Shown: positions 8,196-18,167, counted from the first letter of the stretch. The stretch is DNA of 64,000 nt from Arthrobacter sp. MSA 4-2 (GCF_016405885.1 NZ_JAEKGC010000001.1:310001-374000), one strand, 5' to 3'. Translations and numbers: made by a program. The notes: generated from the sequence alone by a model not told the origin.

Positions 8196-10316
8196 GTGGG
8201 CGGGCGGCTGACGGCCCAGGCATCGGCCTACCTCCGCCAGCACGCGGACAACCCGGTCGACTGGTGGCCGTTCGGGGATGAGGCGTTCGCCGAGGCCCGC
8301 GCCCGGAACGTTCCGGTGTTCCTCTCCGTCGGCTACGCGGCCTGCCACTGGTGCCACGTCATGGCCCATGAGTCCTTCGAGGACGACGTCGTCGCGCAGT
8401 ACCTCAACCAGCGGTTCGTCAGCATCAAGGTTGACCGCGAAGAGCGCCCGGACGTCGACGCCGTCTACATGGGGGCAACCCAGGCCATGACCGGCCAGGG
8501 CGGGTGGCCGATGAGCGTCTTCGCCCTCCCCGACGGCCGCGCCTTCTTCGCCGGCACCTACTTCCCGCCCTCGCCCATCGCCGGGCGCCCGTCCTTCCGT
8601 CAGGTCCTCGAAGCGGTCTCCGAGGCGTGGAACCAGCGCCGGGAGGAGGTCGAGCGCAGCGCCGCGGCGCTCGCCGAGGGCCTGGGCGCGGCGCAGCGGC
8701 AGAAGAGCGACCTCGTCGGAGTCCTCGGCCTGGACTGGGAACCGGATCCGGTGCGGATCCCCGCCGGGTCCGGCGCGCCCGTGGCGGACGCGCTGCTTGA
8801 GGCGGCGGTGCGCGCGCTGGCCGAAGGGGAGGACCGGGTGTACGCCGGCTTCGGAGGCGCGCCCAAGTTCCCGCCGTCCACCGCACTCCGTTTCCTGCTC
8901 GCCCACGCCCGGGGCACCTCGGCCATGGCCGAAGAGGCCGCCGGGCTCGCCGGTCGGACCCTCGAGGCCATGGCGGTCTCAGGCATCTACGACCGCCTCG
9001 GCGGCGGCTTTGCCCGCTACGCGGTCGACCGGGCCTGGGCGGTGCCGCACTTCGAGAAGATGCTCTACGACAATGCCCAGCTGCTGCGCCTGTACGCCGA
9101 ATCCTCGCTGACTGCGCGCACCGACGGCCAGCGGGCGCTTGCCGCCGACGTCGTGCGCGGCACGGCGGAGTGGCTGATCGGGGAGATGGTGGTCGACGGC
9201 GGCGCCTTCGCCTCATCGCTCGACGCCGACACGATCATCGACGGGCGTTCGGTGGAGGGCGGGACCTACGTCTGGACCCGCGGGGAGCTGGAGGCGGTGC
9301 TCGGCGCCGAGGCGCAGGCCGTCGCGGACCTGTTCGACACCGCCGCCGGCGCCGTCGAGGACGGCGCCTTCACCCTGCACGCCGGCAGGGCCTTCACCGC
9401 CGCCGAACGCCGGCTCTGGGAGCGGGCGGCGCCACGGCTCCGCGAGGCCCGCGCGGCGCGCCCGCAGCCAGGTCGGGACAGCAAGGTCGTGGCGGGGTGG
9501 AACGGCCTGGCCATCGCGGCGCTGGCTGACTCCGGGGCGGCCCTTGGCGAGCGGCCGCTGATCGACGCGGCCGCCGCCGCAGCGTCCTACCTGCTGAAGG
9601 TTCACTGGGACGGCGCGGTGCTGCGCCGGGTCTCCCACGAGGGGCGCGCTATCGGCATCGAGGGACTGCTCGAGGACTACGCCGGGTGCGCGGAGGGTTT
9701 CCTCGCCCTGTTCGCTGCGACGGGGGATACCACCTGGTACACCGCCGCGGAGCGGCTCCTCCTCACCGCCGAACGGCGGTTCCTGCGCGGTGGACGCCTG
9801 GCCGACTCCGCTTCCCCGGACGGGCCGCTGCTCGCCGCCCAGGGCTCCGAGGAAGGCTCCGACCCGCTCGACGGGCCCACCCCGAGCGGTACGGCCCTGT
9901 TCGCCTCGGCCCTGCTCACCTACTCCGCCTACAGCGGGTCCGCCCGGCACCGGGCGCTGTCGGCCGAGATCCTGCGCTACGCGGCCCACCTGGCCGACCG
10001 CGCCCCGTCCGCCGTCGGCTGGGCGCTGGCCGCGGCCCAGGCCTTCGCCGCCGGCCCGCAGGAGCTCGCCGTCGTGGGGGGCCCACCGGAGGCCGCGGCG
10101 GCGCTCGCCTACGCGGGACGGCGTTTCGGGCGGGCCGGTCTCGTCCTCGCCCCGGCGGATCCGGACGGCGCGGCGGCGGACGGTGCCGTGCCGCTGCTCG
10201 CGGGCAGGACGCCGGGGGAGGCAGGTGCGCCCCGGGCCTATCTGTGCCGGGGGATGGTCTGCCAGCGCCCGGTTGAAACCCCGGCGGAACTCGTGGAACT
10301 CCTTTCGGCGCCCTGA
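8196..10316 (+). CDS. DUF255/thioredoxin-domain protein (YyaL/SSP411 type)
   Basis: 706 residues. The N-terminal 160 residues are the thioredoxin-like DUF255 domain with the hallmark [19 protein letters not shown] (CxxC) and GGWP motifs. The remainder is an alpha/alpha toroid resembling the six-hairpin glycosidase fold ([32 protein letters not shown]). Despite wide conservation (YyaL in Bacillus, SPATA20 in animals) the activity is unsettled; an N-acylglucosamine-epimerase-like or redox role has been proposed. The GTG start follows the previous stop by 3 bp. No signal peptide. Confidence 0.88.
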   Translation: MGGRLTAQASAYLRQHADNPVDWWPFGDEAFAEARARNVPVFLSVGYAACHWCHVMAHESFEDDVVAQYLNQRFVSIKVDREERPDVDAVYMGATQAMTGQGGWPMSVFALPDGRAFFAGTYFPPSPIAGRPSFRQVLEAVSEAWNQRREEVERSAAALAEGLGAAQRQKSDLVGVLGLDWEPDPVRIPAGSGAPVADALLEAAVRALAEGEDRVYAGFGGAPKFPPSTALRFLLAHARGTSAMAEEAAGLAGRTLEAMAVSGIYDRLGGGFARYAVDRAWAVPHFEKMLYDNAQLLRLYAESSLTARTDGQRALAADVVRGTAEWLIGEMVVDGGAFASSLDADTIIDGRSVEGGTYVWTRGELEAVLGAEAQAVADLFDTAAGAVEDGAFTLHAGRAFTAAERRLWERAAPRLREARAARPQPGRDSKVVAGWNGLAIAALADSGAALGERPLIDAAAAAASYLLKVHWDGAVLRRVSHEGRAIGIEGLLEDYAGCAEGFLALFAATGDTTWYTAAERLLLTAERRFLRGGRLADSASPDGPLLAAQGSEEGSDPLDGPTPSGTALFASALLTYSAYSGSARHRALSAEILRYAAHLADRAPSAVGWALAAAQAFAAGPQELAVVGGPPEAAAALAYAGRRFGRAGLVLAPADPDGAAADGAVPLLAGRTPGEAGAPRAYLCRGMVCQRPVETPAELVELLSAP

Positions 10317-10330
10317 GGGCGGCCGCGGGG

Positions 10331-11062
10331 TCAGACGGTGGCCGGGTCGAGCACGGCGAGCAGGATGGCCGCGAAGTGCGCGGCGAACGCGGCCACGGTG
10401 AAGGCGTGGAAAAGCTCGTGGAAGCCGAAGCGTTCGACGCTGAAGTTCGGCCGGCGCAGCGCGTAGAACACCGCCCCGGCGATGTAGAGCGCGCCGCCGG
10501 CCAGGATGAGCACCGTGACCAGCGGGTCGGCCGCCCAGAAGGCGGGGAGGTAGAACAGGGCGCCCATGCCAAGGGCCACATAGACCGGCACGTAGAGCCA
10601 GCGCGGCGCGTTGAGCCACAGGATCCGGAACAGGACCCCGATGAGCGCGCCCGCCCAGATGATCCACAGCAGGGTCACCGCGGTGCTGCGCTCGAGCATC
10701 GCCCAGGCCAGCGGCGTATAGGACCCGGCGATGACCAGCATGATGTTCGTGTGGTCGAGCCGCTTGAGCACCAGGCGCGTCCGCGCACTCCAGTTTCCGC
10801 GGTGGTAGACCGCGCTGACCCCAAAGAGCAGGACGCCGGTGGCGGCATAGACGGCCGAGGCCGCCCGAAGCCCGTCGGTGGGGGCGGCGAGGACGAGCAC
10901 GATGCCCGCCGCGAGGGCCAGGGGAGTGGCGACCGCATGGATCCAGCCCCGCCAGGACGGCTTCGCCGCCAGGGCCTCGGCCACGTCGTCGAGGGCCGCC
11001 TCCACCGGTCCCGGCGGGTCCGCTGGGGCTGGCTTCTTCCGGCGCTGAGAAGGCGAAGTCAT
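10331..11062 (-). CDS. Hemolysin III / PAQR family membrane protein
   Basis: 243 residues. A charged N-terminal tail of about 40 residues precedes seven hydrophobic segments. Conserved family residues: SAVYHR near the second span, RLDH before the third, and HxxxH-like histidines in ELFHAFTVAAFAAHF near the end, which bind a metal in PAQR proteins. Hemolysin III proteins are linked to membrane homeostasis more than true haemolysis. ATG at 11062 is preferred over an upstream start at 11122 that would run through the operator-like palindrome. The -10 box (TAGGTT, 11075-11080) overlaps that palindrome, so repression is likely. Confidence 0.85.
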   Translation of the reverse strand: MTSPSQRRKKPAPADPPGPVEAALDDVAEALAAKPSWRGWIHAVATPLALAAGIVLVLAAPTDGLRAASAVYAATGVLLFGVSAVYHRGNWSARTRLVLKRLDHTNIMLVIAGSYTPLAWAMLERSTAVTLLWIIWAGALIGVLFRILWLNAPRWLYVPVYVALGMGALFYLPAFWAADPLVTVLILAGGALYIAGAVFYALRRPNFSVERFGFHELFHAFTVAAFAAHFAAILLAVLDPATV

Positions 11063-11071
11063 GCAAAGAGA

Positions 11072-11095
11072 GTAACCTACGGTCGCGTAAGTTAC
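11072..11095. promoter_or_regulatory. 24-bp palindromic operator candidate overlapping the hemolysin III promoter
   Basis: Half-sites GTAACCTACG (11072-11081) and CGTAAGTTAC (11086-11095) are inverted around 4 bp with one mismatch. A further AACCTACG half-site lies at 11121-11128. This length and symmetry suit a TetR-family dimer or pair of dimers. No regulator gene is adjacent. Confidence 0.5.
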
Positions 11096-11213
11096 CGACG
11101 GGTAGCGATGTGGGGGAGTCAACCTACGGGTGATTTCCCGCCGGGCCGGTACCGTAGGGGTAGCGCTCCGGAAGGCGCGCGGACATCGGACCGAAAGGAA
11201 GGGCGACCCGGGC

Positions 11214-11981
11214 GTGTTCCTGAAAATCCCAGAATTCGCCTACAGCTTTTATGAACGGCGGCTCCAGCGCGGTCTGAGCCCGGAGCGCATTCCGCACCAT
11301 ATCGGCGTCATGGTCGACGGCAACCGGCGGTGGGCGAAGCTCGCCGGCGCCCCGACGAGCCACGGGCACCAGGCCGGGGCCGACAAAATCCACGAGTTCC
11401 TCGGCTGGTGCGAGGAACTCGGCGTGGACGTCGTCACCCTCTACATGCTCTCCACCGACAATATGGGCCGTCCGCAGGAGGAGATCGAGCAGCTCCTCGA
11501 CATCATCGCCAACACCCTCGACCGGCTCGGCGAGAGCCACCGGGTCCGCGTCCAGCCCGTGGGCGCACTCGAACTGCTCCCCGAGGACCTCGCCGGGAAG
11601 CTCGCGGACCTCGCGGCCCAGACCGCGGAAATCGACGGGGTCCACGTCAACGTCGCCGTGGGCTACGGCGGACGGCGGGAGATCGTCGACGCCGTCAAGG
11701 AACTCCTGCTGAACTCCGCGGAGGAGGGCAAATCCCTCGAGCAGCTCGCGGGGGAGCTGACCGATGAGCACATCTCGTCGTTCCTCTACACGCGCGGCCA
11801 GCAGGATCCCGACCTGGTCATCCGCACCTCGGGGGAGCAGCGCCTCTCCGGGTTCCTGATGTGGCAGAGCGCGTACAGCGAGTTCTATTTCTGCGAGGCG
11901 CTCTGGCCGGACTTCCGCCGCGTCGACTTCCTCCGCGCCCTGCGCGACTTCGGGCGACGGCAGCGCCGCTTCGGTTCATAA
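11214..11981 (+). CDS. uppS: Isoprenyl transferase (cis-prenyl diphosphate synthase, UppS family)
   Basis: 255 residues. Condenses isopentenyl diphosphate units in Z configuration to make the polyprenyl carrier lipid for peptidoglycan and other envelope glycans. Family motifs: VMVDGNRRWA with catalytic D35, SHGHQAGA, TLYMLSTDN, and the C-terminal DLVIRTSGEQRLSGFLMWQ block followed by SEFYF. GTG at 11214 is preceded by AAAGGAAGG. The chain length (Z-farnesyl, decaprenyl or undecaprenyl) cannot be told from sequence. It supplies carriers for the glycosyltransferases further along the window. Confidence 0.92.
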   Translation: MFLKIPEFAYSFYERRLQRGLSPERIPHHIGVMVDGNRRWAKLAGAPTSHGHQAGADKIHEFLGWCEELGVDVVTLYMLSTDNMGRPQEEIEQLLDIIANTLDRLGESHRVRVQPVGALELLPEDLAGKLADLAAQTAEIDGVHVNVAVGYGGRREIVDAVKELLLNSAEEGKSLEQLAGELTDEHISSFLYTRGQQDPDLVIRTSGEQRLSGFLMWQSAYSEFYFCEALWPDFRRVDFLRALRDFGRRQRRFGS

Positions 11982-12095
11982 CGGTTCATCGGCAATTCAT
12001 TTTCGACACGGTAATTCTGCTGCTCGTCCCGGCCGCTGTCGGCGTAGTCTTTCCCCATCCACCGGCGCCTCCGCCGGCGGACGGAGAGGCCGCCC

Positions 12096-13541
12096 ATGAC
12101 GCCGGAACGCACACCCGTTCCGCACAGCCCGGGGAGGCCGGACCCGGCCTCGGCCCGGGCCGCCTCGCCCCACCTCGAACTCGGGGTGCCCGCACCCCGG
12201 AGCGGAGTCCACGTGGCACCATCCAACACCACCTCATCTCCGGCCGCCGATGGCCGGCGCAGCTACGTCATCGACACCTCGGTCCTGCTGTCGGACCCGC
12301 GGGCGGTGCTGCGGTTCGCCGAGCACGAGGTGATCCTTCCCGTCGTCGTCATCTCCGAGCTCGAGGGCAAGCGCCACGATCCGGAGCTCGGCTACTTCGC
12401 GCGGAAGGCGCTGCGGCTGCTCGATGACCTGCGGGTCAAGCACGGCGGGCTGGACACGGCGGTCCCTCTCGGGGAAGAGGGCGGAACGCTGAAGGTCGAG
12501 CTCAACCACGTCTCGCCGGAGGTCCTGCCGGTCGGGTTCCGCGGCGCCGGCAACGACGCACGGATCCTGGCCGTCGCCAAGCACCTCTCCCTCGAGGGCA
12601 GGGACGTCACCGTGGTCTCGAAGGACCTGCCCATGCGGGTGAAGGCCTCCGCCATGGGGCTGCTCGCCGACGAGTACCGCAACGAACTCGTGAAGGACTC
12701 CGGCTGGACCGGGGTGGCCGAACTCGATGTATCGGTCGAGGACCTCAACGCCCTCTACGACCACCGGCCGGTGCACTCGGATGCCGGCGCGGAGCTGCCC
12801 GTCAACACCGGTGCGATCCTCCATTCGCCCCGCGGTTCGGGGCTGGCGCGGGTCGGGGCGGACAAACAGCTCCGCGTGGTGCGGGCCGACCGGGATGTCT
12901 TCGGCCTCTCCGGCCGTTCCGCCGAGCAGCGCCTGGCCATCGACCTGCTGCTGGATAAGGAGGTCGGCATCGTGTCCCTGGGCGGACGGGCCGGCACCGG
13001 TAAGTCGGCGCTGGCCCTGTGTGCCGGGCTGGAGGCCGTCCTGGAGCGGCGGGAGCACCGCAAGGTCGTGGTGTTCCGGCCGCTGTATGCCGTGGGCGGG
13101 CAGGAGCTCGGGTACCTTCCCGGCAACGAGAACGACAAGATGAACCCGTGGGCTCAGGCGGTTTTCGACACCCTCGGCGCGCTGGTCTCGCAGGAGGTCG
13201 TCGAGGAGGTGCTCGACCGCGGCATGCTCGAGGTGCTTCCGCTGACCCACATCCGCGGGCGCAGCCTCCACGACTCCTTCGTCATCGTCGACGAGGCGCA
13301 GTCCCTCGAGAAGAACGTGCTCCTGACGGTGATGAGCCGGATCGGGCAGAACTCGCGGATCGTGCTCACCCACGACATCGCCCAGCGCGACAACCTCCGG
13401 GTGGGCCGGCACGACGGCATCGCCGCCGTCGTCGAGACCCTCAAGGGCCACCCCCTGTTCGGGCACATCACCCTCACCCGGTCGGAGCGCTCGCCCATCG
13501 CGGCACTGGTCACCGACCTGCTGGAAGGTGCCGAGATCTAG
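12096..13541 (+). CDS. PIN domain-PhoH ATPase (PhoH2-type)
   Basis: 481 residues. An N-terminal PIN ribonuclease domain begins at [11 protein letters not shown] with conserved acidic residues, including the E of [10 protein letters not shown]. The C-terminal PhoH ATPase carries Walker [10 protein letters not shown] near residue 297 and Walker B VIVDEAQ near 395. Such PIN-PhoH fusions act as RNA helicase/ribonucleases in mycobacteria. Two starts are possible: ATG at 12096 (GGAGAGG upstream) or GTG at 12213 (GGAGCGGAG upstream), the latter giving 442 residues, nearer the usual length. A TAGTCT -10 box near 12046 would produce a leader including either. Confidence 0.88.
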   Translation: MTPERTPVPHSPGRPDPASARAASPHLELGVPAPRSGVHVAPSNTTSSPAADGRRSYVIDTSVLLSDPRAVLRFAEHEVILPVVVISELEGKRHDPELGYFARKALRLLDDLRVKHGGLDTAVPLGEEGGTLKVELNHVSPEVLPVGFRGAGNDARILAVAKHLSLEGRDVTVVSKDLPMRVKASAMGLLADEYRNELVKDSGWTGVAELDVSVEDLNALYDHRPVHSDAGAELPVNTGAILHSPRGSGLARVGADKQLRVVRADRDVFGLSGRSAEQRLAIDLLLDKEVGIVSLGGRAGTGKSALALCAGLEAVLERREHRKVVVFRPLYAVGGQELGYLPGNENDKMNPWAQAVFDTLGALVSQEVVEEVLDRGMLEVLPLTHIRGRSLHDSFVIVDEAQSLEKNVLLTVMSRIGQNSRIVLTHDIAQRDNLRVGRHDGIAAVVETLKGHPLFGHITLTRSERSPIAALVTDLLEGAEI

Positions 13542-13617
13542 GGGCGCACTTCGGGGCGGCACCCCGGCCGTAAGGGCGGACGGCCTGCGTGGGGACGGCC
13601 GGGGCGCGTCGGTGACG

Positions 13618-13623
13618 TAGGGT
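13618..13623 (+). promoter_or_regulatory. -10 hexamer, leaderless Nudix promoter
   Basis: TAGGGT, 7 nt before ATG 13631. Confidence 0.5.
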
Positions 13624-13630
13624 ATTTTGC

Positions 13631-14101
13631 ATGCCTACACCCGACTTCGTCCTTGAACTGAGGGAAAAGATCGGCCACGCCCCGCTCTGGCTGCCAGGGG
13701 TTGGCGCGGTGGTCTACAACGAGGCGGGGCAGGTGCTGCTGGGCCGGCGCGCGGACAACGGCCGGTGGACGATCATCACCGGCATGGTCGACCCGGGGGA
13801 GGAGCCGGCCCAGGCGATGCGCCGGGAGGTGTACGAGGAGACCGGCGTGGACGTTGAGGTCGAGGTCCTCCTCAACGTCGGCGTCGTCGGCCCGATCACC
13901 TTCCCCAACGGCGACGTCTGCACCTTCCTGAACCTCGACTTCCGCTGCCGCTACCTCGGCGGGGAGGCCCGCGTGAACGACGACGAGTCCCTCGATGTGG
14001 GCTGGTTCGCCCTGGACGCCCTGCCGGAACTCAATCCGCGCCACCGCGAGCTGGTCCTCACGGCCGCCGCCGCCGACGGCGTGCCCACCTTCCACCGCTG
14101 A
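13631..14101 (+). CDS. Nudix hydrolase
   Basis: 156 residues. Hydrolyses a nucleoside diphosphate linked to another group. The Nudix box is complete at about residues 51-73 (GMVDPGEEPAQAMRREVYEETGV), matching Gx5Ex7REUxEExGU. The N-terminal LREKIGHAPLWLPG stretch is typical of a subgroup annotated as ADP-ribose or 8-oxo-dGTP-like hydrolases; the substrate cannot be assigned. The ATG has no ribosome site but a TAGGGT box 7 nt upstream. Convergent with fumC across a palindromic repeat. Confidence 0.88.
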   Translation: MPTPDFVLELREKIGHAPLWLPGVGAVVYNEAGQVLLGRRADNGRWTIITGMVDPGEEPAQAMRREVYEETGVDVEVEVLLNVGVVGPITFPNGDVCTFLNLDFRCRYLGGEARVNDDESLDVGWFALDALPELNPRHRELVLTAAAADGVPTFHR

Positions 14102-14118
14102 CCCGGACACACCCCTTA

Positions 14119-14194
14119 GCGACGCACGCACCCGTTAACGACGCACGCACCGGATAAAACCGGTGCGTTTGTCGTTTTCGGGTGCGTTGGCCGC
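14119..14194. repeat. Long imperfect palindrome with 19-bp spaced elements (repeat copy A)
   Basis: Two direct elements of the form CGACGCACGCACCSG start at 14120 and 14139. They form the left arm (14119-14153) of a hairpin whose right arm is 14160-14194, around an ATAAAA loop. The inner 9 bp are perfect; the 35-bp arms have several mismatches. It lies between convergent Nudix and fumC genes and could act as bidirectional terminator. A relative is at 45288-45360. Confidence 0.85.
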
Positions 14195-14214
14195 GTTCGG
14201 GCGTGCGGGAGGCG

Positions 14215-15651
14215 TCAGGCCTGCGGCGGGCGGGTCATCGACAGGACGTCGAGCGCCGTATCGAGCTGTTCCTCGGTGAGCTCACCGCGCTCCACGAAGC
14301 CCAGGGCGAGCACGGCCTCACGCACGGTGAGCCCCTCGGCGACGGCCTTCTTGGCGATCTTCGCGGCGTTCTCGTAGCCGATGTACTTGTTCAGCGGGGT
14401 GACGATCGACGGCGAGGCCTCGGCGAGGAAGCGGGCCCGCTCCACGTTCGCGGTGATCCCGTCGACCATGCGGTCGGCCGAGACGCGGCAGGAGTTGCTG
14501 AGCAGGCGGATCGACTCGAGCACGTTGCGGGCGATCACCGGGATGCCGACATTGAGCTCGAAAGCGCCGTTGGTGCCGGCCCAGGCCACGGTGGCGTCGT
14601 TGCCGATGACCTGCGCGCAGACCATGAGCACTGCCTCCGGGATGACCGGGTTGACTTTGCCGGGCATGATCGAGGAGCCAGGCTGCAGGTCGGGCAGGGC
14701 GATCTCGCCGAGGCCCGTGTTCGGGCCGGAGCCGAGCCAGCGCAGGTCGTTGTGGATCTTCGTCAGGGACACGGCGATGGTGCGCAGCATCCCGGAGACC
14801 TCGACGAGACCGTCGCGGTTCGCCTGGGCCTCGAAGTGGTCCCGGGCCTCGGTCAGCGGAAGATCGGTGTCGGCGGCGAGCAGCTCGATCACGCGCGCCG
14901 AGAAGCCGGCCGGGGTGTTGATGCCGGTGCCGACGGCGGTACCGCCCAGGGGAACCTCGGCGACACGGGGCAGGGACGCCTGGATCCGCTCGATGCCGTA
15001 GCGGACCTGCGCGGCGTACCCGCCGAACTCCTGGCCGAGGGTGACCGGGGTGGCGTCCATCAGGTGGGTGCGTCCGGACTTCACCACGGTGCTGAACTCC
15101 TCGGCCTTGCGCTCCAGCGCGGCGGCGAGGTGCTCAAGGGCCGGAATCAGGTCGTTCGTCAGCGCCGAGGTCGCCGCGACGTGCACCGAGGTCGGGAAGA
15201 CGTCGTTCGAGGACTGGGAGGCGTTGACGTGGTCGTTGGGGTGGACCGTCACCGTGCTGCCGGCGGCCTCAAGGGCGCGCGTGGCCAGGGTGGCGATGAC
15301 CTCGTTGGCGTTCATGTTCGAGGAGGTCCCCGAGCCGGTCTGGTAGATGTCGACGGGGAAGTCGCCGTCGTACTTGCCCGCCGCCACCTCCTCGGCTGCG
15401 GCTTCGATGGCCCGGGCGCGCTCGCCATCGAGCACCCCCAGTTCGGCGTTGGCAGTCGCAGCTGCCTTCTTGATGCGGGCCAGCGCTTCGATGTGCGCCC
15501 GCTCAAGGGTGGTGCCGGAGATCGGGAAGTTTTCAACGGCGCGCTGGGTCTGCGCGCGGTACAGGGCGTTGGCCGGAACGCGGACCTCGCCCATGGTGTC
15601 GTGCTCGATCCGGAATCCGGCGTCCTGGGAAGTGTTCGGGGTTGGCGTCAT
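14215..15651 (-). CDS. fumC: Fumarate hydratase, class II
   Basis: 478 residues. Iron-independent fumarase of the TCA cycle, interconverting fumarate and malate. The superfamily signature [11 protein letters not shown] is near residue 320, with the active-site [13 protein letters not shown] around residue 100 and [17 protein letters not shown] around 195. Length is normal for FumC, and the C-terminal region aligns with fumarases rather than aspartase. The ATG at 15651 is confirmed by the conserved [13 protein letters not shown] start. The stop is 23 bp after the carbonic anhydrase stop at 15674 would suggest, since both genes run leftward with carbonic anhydrase upstream. Confidence 0.94.
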   Translation of the reverse strand: MTPTPNTSQDAGFRIEHDTMGEVRVPANALYRAQTQRAVENFPISGTTLERAHIEALARIKKAAATANAELGVLDGERARAIEAAAEEVAAGKYDGDFPVDIYQTGSGTSSNMNANEVIATLATRALEAAGSTVTVHPNDHVNASQSSNDVFPTSVHVAATSALTNDLIPALEHLAAALERKAEEFSTVVKSGRTHLMDATPVTLGQEFGGYAAQVRYGIERIQASLPRVAEVPLGGTAVGTGINTPAGFSARVIELLAADTDLPLTEARDHFEAQANRDGLVEVSGMLRTIAVSLTKIHNDLRWLGSGPNTGLGEIALPDLQPGSSIMPGKVNPVIPEAVLMVCAQVIGNDATVAWAGTNGAFELNVGIPVIARNVLESIRLLSNSCRVSADRMVDGITANVERARFLAEASPSIVTPLNKYIGYENAAKIAKKAVAEGLTVREAVLALGFVERGELTEEQLDTALDVLSMTRPPQA

Positions 15652-15673
15652 GGGCCAATTCTCGCCTCAGCGC

Positions 15674-16288
15674 TTACAGTGCGCCAAATCCGGAGACCCG
15701 CACGACCTTGCCCTCCGCCAGCCGGTACGATACCCCGACGACGGCGGTCGAGCCGGACTCCACGGCGTCGGCGATGACCCGGGAACTGTCGACCAGGCGC
15801 TTGGAGGTCTGCCGCACGTGCTCGACGGCGGTGCCGTTGACCTCTGTCGTTCCGTCGCGCCGGGCCGTCAGCACGGAGGGGGTGATGCGCTCCACGAGGT
15901 CCCGCAGGAACCCGGTGGGCATGTTCCCGGTGTCGATGGCGTCCATCGTCGCGGTGACCGCCCCGCAGTTGTCGTGCCCGAGGACGACGATCAGCGGCAC
16001 GCCCAGCACGCTCACGCTGTACTCAAGGGAACCGAGGACGGCGTCGTCGATCACCTGGCCCGCGGTGCGGACGACGAACACGTCGCCGAGGCCGAGGTCG
16101 AAGATGATCTCAGCGGCGAGCCGGGAGTCGGAGCACCCGAAGATCACGGCGAAGGGGTTCTGGTTGTGCACCAGGGAGGTCCGGCGCGAGGCGTCCTGGT
16201 TGGGGTGGGAGGAATCCGCGGCGACGAAGCGCGCGTTGCCTTCCTGAAGTCGGAGCCAGGCCTGGGCGGGGGTCAGTTGCTCGGTCAC
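15674..16288 (-). CDS. Beta-class carbonic anhydrase
   Basis: 204 residues. Interconverts CO2 and bicarbonate. The beta-class zinc ligands are visible: C52 in GCSDSR (with the D54-R56 dyad), H105 and C108 in GHDNCGAV. No signal peptide. GTG at 16288 is chosen because a TAGAGT box lies 7 nt upstream, giving a leaderless start; GTG 16297 would add three residues. It is followed by fumC on the same strand 22 bp later, and bicarbonate supply beside a TCA enzyme makes metabolic sense, though fumC has its own possible start signals. Confidence 0.92.
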   Translation of the reverse strand: MTEQLTPAQAWLRLQEGNARFVAADSSHPNQDASRRTSLVHNQNPFAVIFGCSDSRLAAEIIFDLGLGDVFVVRTAGQVIDDAVLGSLEYSVSVLGVPLIVVLGHDNCGAVTATMDAIDTGNMPTGFLRDLVERITPSVLTARRDGTTEVNGTAVEHVRQTSKRLVDSSRVIADAVESGSTAVVGVSYRLAEGKVVRVSGFGAL

Positions 16289-16295
16289 GCCCCCC

Positions 16296-16301
16296 ACTCT
16301 A
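16296..16301 (-). promoter_or_regulatory. -10 hexamer, leaderless carbonic anhydrase promoter
   Basis: TAGAGT on the minus strand, 7 nt before GTG 16288; it lies just before the DUF4245 stop at 16310. Confidence 0.45.
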
Positions 16302-16309
16302 CCGGTGGG

Positions 16310-16954
16310 TCAGGGGGCCTCGGCAGTCGGCGGCGCGGGCTCGACGTCGGCCAGGACCGCTTCGGCCAGCACGTCGAATTCGGCGAGGTCGGCCTCGCCG
16401 CTGAGGATGAGGGTCGATCCGTCCACCTCGGAGGTGAGCACCGTATCGCCGTTTGAGGCATCGAGCAGCTCCCACTCGACCCCGCCGATGGTGCGTCCGC
16501 CGGAGACCTGGGCCTCACCGGCCTGCTGGGCCGTCCAGGACGGGTTGCCCTCGACGGTCTGGGTGAACTGGATGAAGCCCTTATCCGGGGTGAGGTAGCC
16601 GACCTCCCAGTAGTCGACGCCGTCGCTGGTGCCCGCGGTCCAGCGCGCGAAGTTCGAGTTCCAGTCCTCGGGCAGCTCCGGGGCGGCCGGCGCGTAGCCG
16701 GCGTCGCCCGCGGCCTGGCCCGCGACCCGCTCGACGTCGATGTCGCGCTGGTAGGTCTCGGCGGTGTGCGTGGGATTGATCAGGACGACCGGGACGACGA
16801 TCGCGACCGTCGCGGCCACCGCCATCACCATGCCCACCACCGTCGAGTTGGCGCGTTTGGCCTGGGCGGGGGTCAGGACCGGCTTGGGCGCCGGGTTGTC
16901 GGCGCCGGGCTGGTCGCCGTCGGGGCCTGCGGTTCCCTGCTGTGCATCGCTCAC
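16310..16954 (-). CDS. DUF4245 domain membrane protein
   Basis: 214 residues. A proline/alanine-rich N-terminus, one membrane span (about residues 39-60, VVGMVMAVAATVAIVVPVVL) and an external domain with WNSNFARWT and VDYWEVGYLTPDKGFIQF, as in DUF4245 proteins. These are found beside glpX in many actinobacteria and have no assigned function. The start is uncertain: GTG at 16954 is close to a GGGAA, and GTG at 16972 would add six residues. It is divergent from glpX. Confidence 0.8.
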   Translation of the reverse strand: MSDAQQGTAGPDGDQPGADNPAPKPVLTPAQAKRANSTVVGMVMAVAATVAIVVPVVLINPTHTAETYQRDIDVERVAGQAAGDAGYAPAAPELPEDWNSNFARWTAGTSDGVDYWEVGYLTPDKGFIQFTQTVEGNPSWTAQQAGEAQVSGGRTIGGVEWELLDASNGDTVLTSEVDGSTLILSGEADLAEFDVLAEAVLADVEPAPPTAEAP

Positions 16955-17033
16955 CTTCCCATTTTCCCCCACCGGAGGCCCCCGGCCTAAACGGGATGCG
17001 CCAAGCCCGGCTCCACTGGCGGACCGGCCCCAC

Positions 17034-17039
17034 TATGAT
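17034..17039 (+). promoter_or_regulatory. -10 hexamer of glpX promoter
   Basis: TATGAT, 75 nt upstream of the glpX start, implying a leader of about 65 nt; no good -35 was found. Confidence 0.4.
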
Positions 17040-17114
17040 GGCTTCAGGGACTGTGCCGGCCCGCCGGCGGAACCGGACCTGCGACAAACACTGCCTTCAA
17101 CGACGAGGACCCAC

Positions 17115-18167
17115 GTGACCGACAACGCCGCAAACCCCCCCGCCCAGAACGCCCAGTACTCCACCCTGTCGCCGGCCCTGGCCGTCGGTGACCAGGAGCC
17201 TGACCGCAACCTCGCGCTGGAACTGGTGCGCGTGACCGAGGCCGCGGCCATCGCCGGCGGGCACTGGGTGGGCTTCGGTGATAAGAACCTGGCGGACGGC
17301 GCCGCGGTCGACGCCATGCGCTCCCTGCTCTCCACGGTCCACTTCAACGGCATCGTCGTCATCGGTGAGGGCGAGAAGGACGAAGCCCCGATGCTCTACA
17401 ACGGCGAGCGGGTCGGCGACGGAAGCGGGCCGCTGTGCGACGTCGCGGTTGACCCCATCGACGGCACCCGGCTGACCGCCTTGGGCATCAATAACGCGCT
17501 CGCCGTGCTCGCCGTCGCCGAACGCGGCACCATGTTCGACCCGTCGGCGGTGTTCTACATGGAAAAGCTGGTCACCGGCCCGGAGGCCGCGGACATGGTC
17601 GACCTGCGCCTGCCGGTCAAGCAGAACCTCCACCTGATCGCCAAGTCCAAGGGCAAGAAGGTCAGCCAGCTCAACGTCATGGTGCTCGACCGGGACCGGC
17701 ACAAGCCGCTGATCGAGGAGATCCGCGCCGCCGGGGCCCGCACGAAGTTCATCATGGACGGCGATGTCGCCGGCGCGATCGCCGCGGCCCGCGAGGGCAC
17801 CGACGTCGACGCCCTGATGGGCATCGGCGGAACCCCCGAGGGCATCGTGGCCGCCTGCGCCATCAAGACCCTCGGCGGCGTCATCCAGGGCCGACTGTGG
17901 CCCACCAGCGACGAGGAGAAGCAGAAGGCCATCGACGCCGGGCACGACCTCGACCGGGTCCTCTCGACGGATGACCTCGTCACCAGCGACAACTGCTACT
18001 TCGCCGCGACGGGCATCACCGACGGCGACCTGCTGCGCGGGGTGCGGTACAACAAGGACAAGGTCCTCACCCAGTCGATCGTCATGCGTTCGAAGTCCGG
18101 GACCATCCGGGTGGTGGACGGCGAGCACCAGGCCCACAAATGGGAAAGCTACGCCCGCATCAAGTAG
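17115..18167 (+). CDS. glpX: Class II fructose-1,6-bisphosphatase
   Basis: 350 residues. Dephosphorylates fructose-1,6-bisphosphate for gluconeogenesis; GlpX is usually the only FBPase in actinobacteria. Metal/phosphate motifs IGEGEKDE (83-90) and VDPIDGT (112-118) are intact, with MGIGGTPEG near residue 236. GTG 17115 follows ACGAGGAC; longer frames upstream overlap the divergent DUF4245 gene. The final codons and stop seed a 13-bp tandem repeat. Confidence 0.94.
   Translation: MTDNAANPPAQNAQYSTLSPALAVGDQEPDRNLALELVRVTEAAAIAGGHWVGFGDKNLADGAAVDAMRSLLSTVHFNGIVVIGEGEKDEAPMLYNGERVGDGSGPLCDVAVDPIDGTRLTALGINNALAVLAVAERGTMFDPSAVFYMEKLVTGPEAADMVDLRLPVKQNLHLIAKSKGKKVSQLNVMVLDRDRHKPLIEEIRAAGARTKFIMDGDVAGAIAAAREGTDVDALMGIGGTPEGIVAACAIKTLGGVIQGRLWPTSDEEKQKAIDAGHDLDRVLSTDDLVTSDNCYFAATGITDGDLLRGVRYNKDKVLTQSIVMRSKSGTIRVVDGEHQAHKWESYARIK

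Noticed and set aside
14102-14214. Rho-independent terminator with U-tract
   Set aside because: The hairpin is strong but is not followed by a run of T on either strand; reported as a repeat that may terminate.
14182-15777. 531-codon open frame opposite fumC
   Set aside because: Its composition (Gly, Arg, Val, Asp and His rich, no known domain) is that of a codon-shadow on the strand opposite a clearly identified fumarase.
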